From NCBI RefSeq assembly GCF_001481295.1, contig NZ_LOPS01000008.1, positions 1 through 61,132 on the forward strand: 61,132 nucleotides of DNA, written 5' to 3'. Positions 1 to 9,558 of this stretch are shown here, piece by piece. How positions within the stretch are numbered: the stretch's first letter is position 1; the number at the start of each line of letters is the position of its first letter. The DNA is from Candidatus Methanomethylophilus sp. 1R26. GTDB lineage: Archaea; Thermoplasmatota; Thermoplasmata; Methanomassiliicoccales; Methanomethylophilaceae. The notes below the pieces were generated by a model. That model did not search any database. It saw only the letters and a program-made list of their open reading frames with translations, and was not told where the DNA came from. The translations under genes were made by a program, and so were the position numbers.

Positions 1-163
1 CCCTGTCGTAGGATCTTGACAACAGGTCTTCTTTGGTGAAGGAACGATGCATGAACACAAGCGGCCCGATGCGGTAAAACTCCTTGAAAGGCTTATGCTC
101 CATCCTGCATGACTACTCGCAGATGTCCTCGATCTTCAGATCGGTGATGATGTAGGTCGGCAT
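1..163 (-). CDS. Family-B protein, N-terminal fragment with in-frame TAG; runs off window edge
   Basis: Reading leftwards from the ATG at 161-163 gives MPTYIITDLKIEDICE, then TAG at 113-115 (codon 17), then an open frame (MEHKPFKEFYRIGPLVF and onward) to the window edge. Both sides of the TAG align with the start of the three other family-B proteins here (MAALIFTDRKIEGHCEL, later YRWGPLIFRCYDSM), so the amber codon is inside a conserved frame and not at a gene end. It lies 13 nt downstream of the family-A pseudogene, the same order and spacing as the A-B pair at 15,494-17,485. Function unknown. Either a nonsense-mutated copy or an amber read-through gene; the rest of the gene is outside the window. 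Confidence 0.6.
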
Positions 164-176
164 GGCATCTCACGAT

Positions 177-1323
177 TCATACATGTATGGCCGGGCCCGA
201 GAATACAGGGTCGCCGTAGAACACATGGGCGGGATATTGTGTCTTTGTGTGAAGTACATGATGGCAATGCGAAAATCCGATGCTGTCATGACTGTCATGC
301 CGAATGAATCCGCCAGACACATCTACACATATGCCTCTTGCAGAAGATTCTAACTTTGTATAAACATTCATCATGCTCAATTTCTCATAAGGATTTGAAA
401 CGATCATCTTAGCAAGATTGTAATCGATCGGCGATATTGAAATGTATATCTCGTTTTCAACTGGCATGCATGCGAAATATTATCTTCCGTTTTCTTTGTC
501 CTTGTAATTAACATCGCTCATGTTGATGAGTTTTATCTCCTGACCGCCGTACCCGTCGACCGGCAGGCGGAGGATCATTTCGGTCCCGTCATCCCGGATT
601 ATGTGCGGTGTCGACAGATCGTCCTCGGCCTCATCGCGCAGCTCCTGCAGGAGCTTGGCGAACTCCATGATGTCGTATGCCAGAAGGCCCACGCGTATGA
701 TGGCGGTGGCCCACCCTATGAACGGAATGGCGCTGAGGGCGGTCGCCTTGAGGACCTTCTTCACGATCTCATTGGCCAGGGCCTTCTTGATCTTCTCCTT
801 GAGCACCGAGGAGGAGATCTTGTCGACCACTTTCTTCAGATACTTCACGTTGCTGTTGATGTTCTTGACCGCGTCCACGGTGGCATTGCCGATGAGGACG
901 GGCCCGTCGGCATCCGAAACGAAGATGCCGTCATAATAGTAGGCGGAATCCCTGTCGAACTCCTCTTCGGAGATGTTGTCGGAGAAGCTCATGACCTCTT
1001 TCCCGCCGCTGTAGATATGGGCATCTATGGAGACCGAACGCCGGCTGTCATCGACTGCCGCGGTCGCGTAGATGTACGCATACTCGCCGCAGTCTTCGAA
1101 CAGAAGGTCGATACCGAGTTCTGAAGAGAGGATCGTTCTCTCGAATTCGAAGAACCTGTCGCCGTCGGAACGCTTCATGGAGTCGAACTCGAAATCCGCC
1201 GAAGCAAGGGTCTGTTCAGGCGCTCCGGCGTCGTTCCTCCTGTCGTCCAGCATGAACAATACGGAGGAAGATACCAACAGAATGATTGCAATGACTGCGA
1301 ATATGGCGTTTTTTATGCGTCAT
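177..1323 (-). pseudogene. Family-A secreted/membrane protein, disrupted copy
   Basis: Near-identical in sequence to the intact 382-residue protein at 16,337-17,485, but with two lesions. An in-frame TAA at 480-482 replaces a Tyr codon: reading continues in the same frame as YFACMPVENEIYISIS down to the TGA at 177-179. At the start, a run of six T (1309-1314 on the plus strand) puts the ATG at 1321-1323 one base out of frame; with five T the protein would begin MTHKNAIFAVIAIILLVSSS, a hydrophobic anchor matching the paralogue. With that correction the gene would encode about 381 residues. TAA is not the pyrrolysine codon, so this looks like real decay, although the T-run indel could be a sequence error. 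Family B follows 13 nt downstream. Confidence 0.8.
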
Positions 1324-1415
1324 TAATCTAACAATAATAATCTATGTAATATATTAAATGAACATATACAAATAATTTAAACATTCTTCCTCTTATAAAA
1401 AACCATACGAGCCAC
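1324..1415. promoter_or_regulatory. AT-rich divergent promoter region
   Basis: A strongly AT-rich gap between the divergent family-A pseudogene and the Sel1 gene. On the plus strand CTTATAAAA at about 1391-1399 is a plausible TATA element about 20-25 nt before the Sel1 ATG at 1416, suggesting a nearly leaderless transcript. Inferred from sequence only. Confidence 0.4.
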
Positions 1416-2454
1416 ATGGTTCACAAAGTGAAGTCCCAGACACTGGAAAAGAGAAAGCGCCTCTGCAATCCAGAAACGTTCGATACGGCCGTCCGAAAGC
1501 TGTTGAGCAGCGGCAGAAAGGATCGCATGCAGTATAAGCAGAGAGCACCGGGGCAAACAGGGACAATAAACATCGGGACCGCACGTAGATTCAGCCTACC
1601 TCATGGCCATCGGATTATGCATGAATGTGGCGATAAAGCAGGGATCGTGCAGACGGGCCGCGATCGGAACCTCGGTGGGATCTCCCCCGTAGGAGCCTTC
1701 TTTTACGAGCAGACCGTAAGGGCCGCCATGGAATCCACGAGCAGAGGGGCCCTTGGAAAAGCCCTCGCCATATATACTGCGGGAGAAGATTATGCCAAGG
1801 ACTCAGAGGCCCTGAAATTGTTCGAGCAGGCCTCGGCCGAAGGGAACGCTAAGGCGGACTACTATCTGGGACAGATGTATGAAAAGCCAGGGCACCGAAC
1901 AGGACTTCGATAAAGCGTTCGAATGCTATTCAAAGGCCGCGGATGCCGGCGACTCCGATGCGGTCTTCTCTATCGGCCTCCAGCACTACTACGGCCATCA
2001 TGTGCCACAGAGCTATCGGGAGGCGCTTAGGTGGTTCATGAAAGCGGCCGAGATGGGGAACGCCAAAGGATGGTTCAATGCCGGAGTCATGTACGAGCAG
2101 GGGCTCGGGACGGATTCGGACATCCGGAAAGCGATCGACTGCTATACGAGGTCGTCGGAACTCGGCTATGACAAGGCGGACTACAACCTCGGGATGCTTT
2201 ACAGGACCGGCAAGGGCGTGGAGAAGGATGATGCAGAGGCGTTCAGATGGTTCATGAAAGCAGCAGAACTCGGCATGACCAAGGGCATCTTCAATGTCGG
2301 CCTGTCATACTACCGCGGCCAGGGCGTTCCTCAGAGCGATTCCGAGGCCATGAAGTGGTTCATGAAGGGCGCGGAACTGGGCCACACCAAAAGCGAGAAC
2401 ATGGTGAAGATCCTCCGCAATCAGCACAAGATCATCAGCATAGGCCTCAGCTGA
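1416..2454 (+). pseudogene. Sel1-repeat protein, frameshifted
   Basis: Sel1/TPR-like repeats of about 36 residues with the A-x-x-LG-x-x-Y-x-x-G spacing (for example AVFSIGLQHYYG, KGWFNAGVMYEQG, ADYNLGMLYRTG, KGIFNVGLSYYRG). The frame changes at about 1885-1890: the upstream frame reads ADYYLGQMYEK, and the frame from 1879 resumes with QGTEQDFDKAFECYSKAA, so one base is lost within a repeat. The first about 100 residues (1416-1727) are basic and unlike Sel1; the ATG at 1728 is an alternative start that resembles the N-terminus of the Sel1 protein at 29,312-30,799 (RAAMESTSRG against RAAMDAVSGR). Sel1 proteins usually act as scaffolds; no partner is identifiable. The frameshift may be a sequence error. 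Confidence 0.75.
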
Positions 2455-2509
2455 GCCCTGCTTGTAAAGTTTTGAAAGAAGACGGAGGGCCTGAGGCCCT
2501 CCGCCCCTT

Positions 2510-4042
2510 TCACTGGAACATCGAATCGTCGACGCTCTCGTTCTGGAAGTAGTAGTCAGAGGACTGCTGCTTCTGGGCCTCGGAGATGTCGCTCTTGATC
2601 CCCTGCTGGAACGAGCCGTACCTCTCCTTGATCTGGTCCTCGATGGGCTTGGAGCGGGCGAGGGCGCGCTTGACCTGGTCGGCGGTGATGAGGTCGGTCT
2701 TCTCCATGACGGCGATGTCGCCCGCCGCGCGGATGAGCCCTCCGAGCTCCCTCAGCCTCAGCGTCAGGGCGTTCTGCTTCCCGTCCTTGGCCGCCCTCCT
2801 CTTGCCTTCGGCGATGATCTCCTCGACCGCACCGATGGAGGCATCGGGTATGTGGCCGTCCATGGCGATCTCCTGGGCCACGAACTGGGCGTACTTGGCG
2901 CGGTTGTGGCTGGTGTAAGGCATGGTGGTGTCCACCAGGACCTCGTAGCCGTTGCCGATGATCCTCGACCTGAGCGGGGAGAGGATGTTCTGTAGGTCCT
3001 GCATGTTGCAGGCCGCCACCAGGATGAAGTCGCAGGGGACGGCGTCGACCTTGACGCTCGCTCCGGACGACTGGGGGTTCCTGCCGGTGATGGGGAACTT
3101 CTTGTCCTGCATGGCGGTGAGGATGAAATGCTGCAGAGGCCCGAGATGGGAGATCTCATCGACGAACAGGACTCCCTCGTGGGCTTCATGTATGGCCCCG
3201 GGGATCACCCTCTGGTAAGCGGGCTCGCCGATCTTGGCGTTCCCGCCGTAAGGATCGTGGCGGACATCGCCGAGGAGCTCGGTCTCTGATGCGCCGGTGG
3301 CGAGGACGAACGGGTCCCTGTCGAGCTTGACCAGGACCTTGGTCTTGGACTTGCTCTGGAGGTTCTTCCTCTTCTCGAGCGCCTTCTGGTCGAGGATGCG
3401 GATCTGGTCGTCGCCCGCCCTCTCGAACACGACGGTCTCCTCGGAGCCGTCGGCCAGCTGACGGGTGGTGTTCACCCGCTCCTTCCCGGCGGTCATCTCC
3501 GGCATGGCGGACCCCAGCATGTCGAAGATGCCTCCGAACATGTTGTTCCCGGTATGCTCGATCTTGGTCCTGCCGCAGTTGGGGCAGTTGATCTCGCTCG
3601 GGGAAGAGTACGATCCGCAGGCCTGGCAGTAGTAACCGAGCCTCTGGGCGACGTTCTTGGGGGCGTCCTCGCGCGCGATGAGCTCCCCACGGACTCCTTC
3701 CTGGTCTTCTCCTCCGCCCTGACGGTCTTCTCATCGAGGACGTCAGGAACGGCCTCTCCGGGTTCTCGGGGTTCTGCGCCACGCGGATCTCCTGGGTGGG
3801 CTTGGGAAGGTTGAGGGCAATCGCATGGGCGATCATCGATTTCCCGGTGCCCGGAGGCCCGACGAGGAGGAGGTTCCTCCTCTGGACCGCGGCGATCTTG
3901 GCGAGGGATATGGCCTCCTCCTGCCCCAGGACCTGTCCAGGGGATCGGAGGGAATGAGCACCTCGGCGGTGCTCTCCATGCTCTCGACGTCCTCCCATAC
4001 CTCGACGGGACGTTTGGTCTTGGCGACTGCTGATGACGTCAT
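2510..4042 (-). CDS. LonB-type AAA+ ATPase with zinc ribbon, no Lon protease domain (three frameshifts)
   Basis: Starting at ATG 4042: MTSSAVAKTKRPVEVWEDVE, then a LonB-like ATPase core with VLGQEEAISLAKIAAVQRR, Walker A GPPGTGKS, a Cys4 ribbon (CQACGSYSSPSEINCPNCG) where LonB normally has its transmembrane insertion, GDVRHDPYGG, Walker B EGVLFVDEISHLG, sensor ILVAACNMQDL, LRSRIIGNGYEV and LTLRLRELGGLIRAAGD. It stops at DDSMFQ soon after the helical lid, where LonB would continue into its Ser-Lys protease domain; the 55 nt before the next gene hold no such domain. Frame changes near 3940, 3745 and 3690 are needed to read it through, probably single-base errors. The family is LonB-derived; the role as a cytosolic unfoldase or remodeller is inferred. 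It is 9 nt downstream of dnaG. Confidence 0.8.
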
Positions 4043-4051
4043 CGCCAAACC

Positions 4052-5808
4052 TCAGACGAGGTCCTCCCTGGTCCAGACGGTGACGTCTGTCGGGAGCTTG
4101 GAGATCCTGCCCTTGCGCTTGCAGACCAGCACGGGGATGCCCTTGCCGGAGGCGATGTCGATGAGGTTCTGCGAGACCACTCCGTCGTAGACTATCGAGG
4201 CCACGCCGGCGACGTCGTTCCCTTTGAGATAGTCCGCGAGCTCCTTCACCGTGACCTTCTTGACCTCGTTGCCCTCGGCGTCGAGGAGGACGGAGTTCTT
4301 GGTGCCGGTGATGTCGGTCAGTATGTCCCTGAGCTTCTCCTGCTCAGGAGTGAGGACCTTCTCCGCCTTCCTGGAGCTCTTCCTCGGGCGGAGTTTTCTG
4401 GGCTCCTCCGGCTCAGGCTCGGCGGCGGGCTCGGGTTCGGCCTCGGGCGCTCCGCAGGGGCCTCCTCTGTCTCTCCGGCAGGCTTCTCCGCCTCCGCTTC
4501 GGATGCTTCCTCGATGCTGTCTTCTTTGTCCTCTGCGGGAGCAGGCTCCTCTTTCGGGACCTCTTCCGCAGCGGGGGCCGCCGCGTCCGCGTCGGACGCA
4601 TCGGTCGCGCCGACGGTCTCACCGTTCTCGGCGGAAACGATCTCCACGGGGATCTCCTTCTCGGGGACGTAGGGCTCGGTGTCGGGGGCCTCCTCGGTCA
4701 GCTTCCTCTTGGCGGGGAGGGTGTCGACGGTCATGCCGGCGACCTGCTCCTCCTCGTCCCTCCTCTTCCTGTACCTGTCGGCGGCGTCGGCATCGAACCT
4801 GTCGCCGTTCCTCGCGCGGCGGGAGCGGCCGTCGTCCTCGTAGCCGCGGTGCCTGCGGTCGCGGCGCCCTTTCCTGCGGCCGTCGTCCTCGTCCTGCTGG
4901 GCGGGCTCATCGGGCTCCTCCGAGGACTCGATCTCCTTCTCGGCCTCCTCGGAGAGCTCCTTCTCCTCGTAGTTGAGGCCGTTGATCTCCATGTACTCGT
5001 CGCCGGGCACCTTGTTGCGCAGGCACTTGACGAGCTGCTTGGGGGACAGCTCCTCGACCTCGTGGGCCCTGGGGGCCCTGGCGACATAATCGATCTCCGA
5101 GGTCTGGAAGAGCTCGCGGAGGATGAGCTCCCCTCCCCTGTCCCCGTCCACGAAGGCGGTGGTGACCCTCTCCCTGGAGAGGTCCTGCACCGATTTCGGG
5201 ATGTTGGTGCCCTCGACGGCCACGGTGTTCTTGATGCCTGCCCTGAGCAGGTTGAGGACGTCCGACCTGCCCTCGACGATGATTATGGCATCGGAATCCT
5301 TCAGAGAGGGGCCTGCGGGCAGGCGCTCCTTGCCGAAGGTGGTGATGTCCTGCATCTGCACGCTCTCGCGGATGCTCTTGGTGAGGTCGTCGCTGGTGCC
5401 CTTGGCCTGCTCGACCAGGTCCGCCAGCAGCTCCTTGGCCCTCTCGACGATCTGCTCCCTCTTGGTGACGCGGACGTCCTCTATGCTGAGGACCTTCACG
5501 TTCGCCTTGCAGGGGCCGACGCGCTCGATGGTCTCGAGCGCGGCCGCAAGGAGCGCGGTCTCCACCTGGTCGAGGCTGGTGGACATGGTGAGCACTCCCT
5601 CGGACTTGCCACCTTTGGAGGCCACCTCCACTTCTATCCTGCCTATCCTTCCCGATTTCTGGAGGTCCCTGAGGTCGAGGTCGTCGCCCAGCAGGCCCTC
5701 CGTCTGGCCGAAGATGGCGCCGACCACGTCGGGCTTGTCGACGATGCCGTCGGCGTTCACCTTCGCCTTCACCATGTATTTAGTTGCATTGGGGTCCAAT
5801 CCGTACAT
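4052..5808 (-). CDS. dnaG: Archaeal DnaG primase (one frameshift)
   Basis: About 585 residues. N-terminal MYGLDPNATKYMVKAKVN, then the TOPRIM core IIIVEGRSDVLNLLRAGI (catalytic Glu) and AFVDGDRGGELILREL (DxD). In archaea DnaG is an accessory primase also found with the exosome. The centre is a long charged, low-complexity linker rich in Asp, Glu and Arg (about residues 290-480), longer than in most relatives. The C-terminal domain resumes in another frame (KELADYLKGNDVAGVASIVY and ISKLPTDVTVWTREDLV), so a single-base shift lies near 4445-4455 in the linker. The gene must be functional, so this is likely a sequence error. Start ATG 5806-5808 gives the family-standard N-terminus. Confidence 0.93.
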
Positions 5809-6101
5809 TGAAACCGCTCCGGTACCGATGCAAAACCCCGGATCCCCTCCTTACCGGCGGTACGCCTGCCTCATGCGGCCTTGCGGCGTCCGCGCGCGCC
5901 CTCATTCGGCCGATACCGGGCCTTCGGGCGCCTGATTCAATCCCGTTCGGATTGTGGATTATGCCCCTCTTCCCGGCGCTCGGCTCGGGTAAGGGGCGGC
6001 TGCACGGGAGCGTATCTCCGTGCGGTTCTAGTGACAGTGACAGTGAGCGGGGAACAGGGTTCCCTCGGTTGTGAGGGGGAACGCTGTCAGCCCATTTATA
6101 T
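5809..6101. other. GC-rich, hairpin-rich gap, possible structured RNA or dnaG leader
   Basis: No credible coding frame. On the minus strand TTAAATATAA (about 6093-6104) is a good archaeal TATA element at the end of the yhaN-like gene. It would start transcription near 6070, leaving a 5' leader of about 260 nt before dnaG or a separate RNA. The leader contains several hairpins (for example GCACGG with CCGTGC around 6011-6032, CAATCC-GAAC-GGGATTG near 5938-5955, GGGAAC with GTTCCC near 6050-6065). I could not match it to SRP RNA, RNase P RNA, tRNA or a known riboswitch. Confidence 0.35.
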
Positions 6102-8194
6102 TTAATCGGAGGGCCCTGCAGGGGCCTTCCCGGGGCCCCCGAGGACGACCTTGGAGGCCCCAGCGGCGGCCAGGTCGGCGGCCGCCGAAGGGTCGCAGGT
6201 GAAGTAGATCACCTGCATGCGGTCCGCCAGGGAGGCGAGGGCCCTGCAGGCCCCGCGGCGCCTGTCGGGATCGAAGGTGGCCATCACGTCGTCGAGCAGG
6301 AGCGGGGGGCGCTCGGAGCACATCCCGAGGGCGACGGCGGCCTTCAGCGAGAGGAGGACCTGGTCCCTGAGGCCGGAGCTCCACATCGTCGAATCCTTCA
6401 CGGCCCCGGTCCGGGTGTCCTCTATCGTTATCTTCCCGTTCCCGATGTCCCCGTGCAGGCGGTAGCGGCCGCCGGTCATCAGCGACATGAGCCTGTCTGC
6501 CTCGGAGAGCACCGCGGGACGGTGCTCCGAGAACATCCTCTCGGAGGCGCGGTCGAGGATCTCCTGCTCGAACCTCAGGACGCCCCAGCGGCGGACCGCC
6601 TCGTAGAGCCTGTTCTCGGCCTCGGAGCGGGCGGTGATGGCGTCCTCGGTGCGGACGGCGCCCTCGATGTCCCTGATTGCCTGCTCGACCTGCCCGCGCT
6701 CCCGGCTGAGCCTGACCAGGTCCTCCGCGGCGGAGCCCGAGGCAGGGGCGGATACCTCTGCGGGAGCGGCCTCCGGCCCGACGGCCGCCTCGAGGGCGGA
6801 TGCCTGCTGCCTCACAGAATCCAGCTCCGCCAGGTCCTTCCGGGCCTTCGCATAGCCTTCCTCCCCGCCGAACCCGGAGTAGAACAGCTCGGCGGACATC
6901 TCCGCCTCCTTCAGCCTTTGGAGCATCCCGCGGCGGCGGTGCGGGCGGCCGAGAACGCCTCGGCGTCCGAGAGCAGGGACCTCAGGCGGGCGATGTCCGC
7001 CCGGCGGTCGGACGTCCTGACCATGCCGATGCCGGACGCGACCGAGTCGAGGAGGGGATCGGCCCCGGGGCGGGGACCCGATGCGGAACTGTACGCGGGG
7101 CGCAAGGGCCTTTTCCTGAGGCCGATGAGGAGGAGGACCGCACCGACGGCGGCGGCGCCCGCCGGATAGATCTCCCCCGTAACGGCCGCCAGCAGGGCCC
7201 CGGCGGCCATCAGGACGGCGCCGAGGGCCATGAGCGCCGTCCCCGTCTTCTTCCCGGCACTGCGGGCGGCGGGAGCGGGCTCGGGAGGGCGGTACGCCGC
7301 CAGGTTCTCTATGTCCCTGGCCCTGGCGAGGACAGCGTCCGGATCGACGGCTCCCATGCTCCTCCGGCAGGAATCAAGCTTCCTGCCGGCCTCCTCCGAG
7401 GCCGCGCGGGCCCTTTCCAGGTCGCTCCTGAGCACGCTGTCGTCCTTCCCGCGGCACCTCTCCGCATATGCGAGCTCAGACTCCCTCTTCCTGAGCTCGG
7501 CGAGCTTCGCGCGGGAATCGGCCTTGGACTTCTCCACGGCGGCGGCCTCCGACGCTTTCTTCTCTGCATCGGCGGCGGTCTCGGCCTCTGAAATCTCCTT
7601 CTCGAGCTCCTTCCTGCGGGCTATGAGGCCGTTGTACGCCCCGTCGCCGTCCGCCGCGTTCTTCAGGGCCTCGGCGCGGGCGGCCTTCTCGGCGAGATCG
7701 GCCTCCAGGACCGCGATCTTGGAGTTCCTGCTCCGCCGGAGGTCCGGGATGTACTCCGTCCTCTCCTCCTCCAGGGCGGAGCGCACCTCGGGGAGGGCCC
7801 TGCCGCCGGGGACGGTCAGGAACCTGTCCCTGATCCCGCCGTCCAGCAGGGGGCGGTCGTCCCTCAGGCTCTCGCTGTCCACCGAGTAGACCGAGACGTA
7901 ATCCTTCCCGGAGATCCCGAAGACGCTGTCGAACGTCCCCGCGGTCTTCTTCCCGTCGCGCTCCGCCGTCCTTCCGGTGCCGTCCGACAGTGTGACCAGC
8001 AGTTTCCCGGAATCGGAGGCCTTCTTCTCCGGATACTTCATTGGGTTCTTATCGAACAGGCAGTCGGTGATGAACGAGCGGAGGGTGGACTTCCCGGCCT
8101 CGTTGGGCCCGGTCACGACCGTCAGCGGGCCGAACGATATGTCCTCGTCCTTCAGCGACCCGTAGGAGCGGATGAGCACGCGGTCGATCCTCAT
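6102..8194 (-). CDS. YhaN/SbcC-like coiled-coil ATPase (one frameshift)
   Basis: About 697 residues. N-terminal MRIDRVLIRSYGSLKD with Walker A TGPNEAGKST at residues 28-37, long Ala/Glu/Lys coiled coils, two central hydrophobic helices (about residues 315-360, around YPAGAAAVGAVLLLIGL), a second coiled coil, and C-terminal signature and Walker B WSSGLRDQVLLSL and PPLLLDDVMATFD. This order, including the central membrane hairpin, is that of bacterial YhaN, a shortened Rad50/SbcC relative. The frame shifts once near 6926-6935 (AARTAAAG then MLQRLKEAEM). The start overlaps the stop of the upstream nuclease gene (TGATG at 8192-8196), so the two are translationally coupled. Predicted to act with that nuclease on DNA ends near the membrane. 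Confidence 0.82.
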
Positions 8195-9381
8195 CAGGCT
8201 CCCTCCAGACGGCCGGCGAGCTCGGCCAGGGCCTCGTCGAGCATGCTCCTCAGCTCCCCCTTGTCCCGGAAGTACGCCATCCTCCCTGCGGCGTCGGCCG
8301 CCGGGCCCGAGCCGCAGAGGATGCCCATCAGGTCGTCGTCCAAGAGGGAGGAGAGGTCGTTCTTCGCGCGGACCGCCTCGGAGAGCATGGTGCCTCCCGA
8401 TCCGCTGCTGAGGTCGACGTCCGGCATGACGGAGACCTCCCTGAGGTCGGTCCCGCAGCCGGCACGCTCCGAGAGCATCTTCGCGATCCCCTCCGGATCG
8501 GAGCGCACCGCCCTGAACAGAGGCCCGCGCCCGGTGAGGTGCAGGCAGGCGATCCCGCCGCGGGGGCACTGCGGGACGGCGGAGTCCAGGAGCTGCCTGA
8601 GGTCGGTCTTCCCGGTGATGTCGGCAGTGACATCTTTCCAGAGCACCTCCTGCGTCGGGACGAACTCGGCCGACGGCGTCCCGGCGCTGACGGAAACGAG
8701 GTAGCATCCTTTCTCCCCCGTCTCCCTCGGGTTCCTTCCCTGTATGTTCCCCGGGTAGACGGCCATGGGGGAGGAGGCCCTGACGACCTGGCGCTTATGG
8801 ATGTGCCCCAGGGCCCAGTAGTCGACGTTCCTGCCCGCGAGGTCCGCGGACGAGCACGGAGCGTACGAATAATCCTCGGCGAAACCGTCCACTGAGCAAT
8901 GAACGATGCCGATGGTGAACATCTCGGGCGTCCCGCGGACGGCCGTGGCGAGGTTGCGGGACTCGTGCTGCTCCGAGTAGCTGGCGCCGACGACCTCGAC
9001 ATCGTGCCCGCGGATGCTCATCCTGAACCTGCTCCCGTTCGGGCCGAGGACGTGCACGTTCGGAGGATAGGCGATGCTCGAATCCCATGTCGAGGCGAAA
9101 TCATGGTTCCCGCGGACGACGAAGCAGGGCTTCCCGAGCCTCTCCATCTCGGAGGCGAAGAACAGCCTCGTGCGGAGGGTCTCGCAGACGTCGTCGTAGA
9201 CGTCGCCGGCGATGACCATGAAGTCCGCCCTGCCGGCGGCGAGGTCGACGATCCTCCGGAACGAGGAGAACACCGCCTCGTACAGCCTTCCGCCGAGCTC
9301 CGGCGAGGCCGAGGTGAGCGCATCGAACCTGCTCCCCAGGTGCAGGTCGGCGCAGTGCACGAAAGTGAAGTCGCATCCCAT
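8194..9381 (-). CDS. YhaO/SbcD-like DNA metallophosphoesterase
   Basis: 395 residues with all calcineurin-type phosphoesterase motifs: VHCADLHLGSRFDAL at the N-terminus (Asp12, His14), MVIAGDVYDDV, VVRGNHDFAST, and YWALGHIHKRQVV. The C-terminal half is the capping region seen in Mre11/SbcD relatives. Mre11-type enzymes use two Mn ions to cut DNA ends with a Rad50-like ATPase, and the overlapping downstream ATPase gene supports the same pairing. The ATG at 9379-9381 is preceded by an AT-rich promoter-like stretch (9400-9440). This pair resembles bacterial YhaO-YhaN more than archaeal HerA-linked Mre11-Rad50. Confidence 0.87.
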   Translation of the reverse strand: MGCDFTFVHCADLHLGSRFDALTSASPELGGRLYEAVFSSFRRIVDLAAGRADFMVIAGDVYDDVCETLRTRLFFASEMERLGKPCFVVRGNHDFASTWDSSIAYPPNVHVLGPNGSRFRMSIRGHDVEVVGASYSEQHESRNLATAVRGTPEMFTIGIVHCSVDGFAEDYSYAPCSSADLAGRNVDYWALGHIHKRQVVRASSPMAVYPGNIQGRNPRETGEKGCYLVSVSAGTPSAEFVPTQEVLWKDVTADITGKTDLRQLLDSAVPQCPRGGIACLHLTGRGPLFRAVRSDPEGIAKMLSERAGCGTDLREVSVMPDVDLSSGSGGTMLSEAVRAKNDLSSLLDDDLMGILCGSGPAADAAGRMAYFRDKGELRSMLDEALAELAGRLEGA

Positions 9382-9491
9382 GGCGGAACATTCGAGGTCG
9401 CATCATAAAAAACATGCGATTTTGCATAACTTTTTAATGTTATGTTTTGAAACCTGTTCGATGATCCTGCCGCTGCCCAGGAGGAGTGAAC

Positions 9492-9506
9492 TTCCAGAAT
9501 CTGGAA
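9492..9506. repeat. Perfect 15-bp inverted repeat
   Basis: TTCCAGAATCTGGAA is a perfect 7-1-7 palindrome in the gap between the yhaO-like promoter region and the 3' end of a family-B gene. It could be a terminator stem or an operator; no T-run follows it closely. Confidence 0.5.
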
Positions 9507-9558
9507 TTCGATCCGATCCCCCTGGAATTTCATGGCAGTGCCCAGTGAGGCCGCCTCA

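Noticed and set aside
5809-6101. SRP RNA, RNase P RNA or tRNA in the yhaN-dnaG gap
   Set aside because: None of the conserved core sequences of these RNAs is present.
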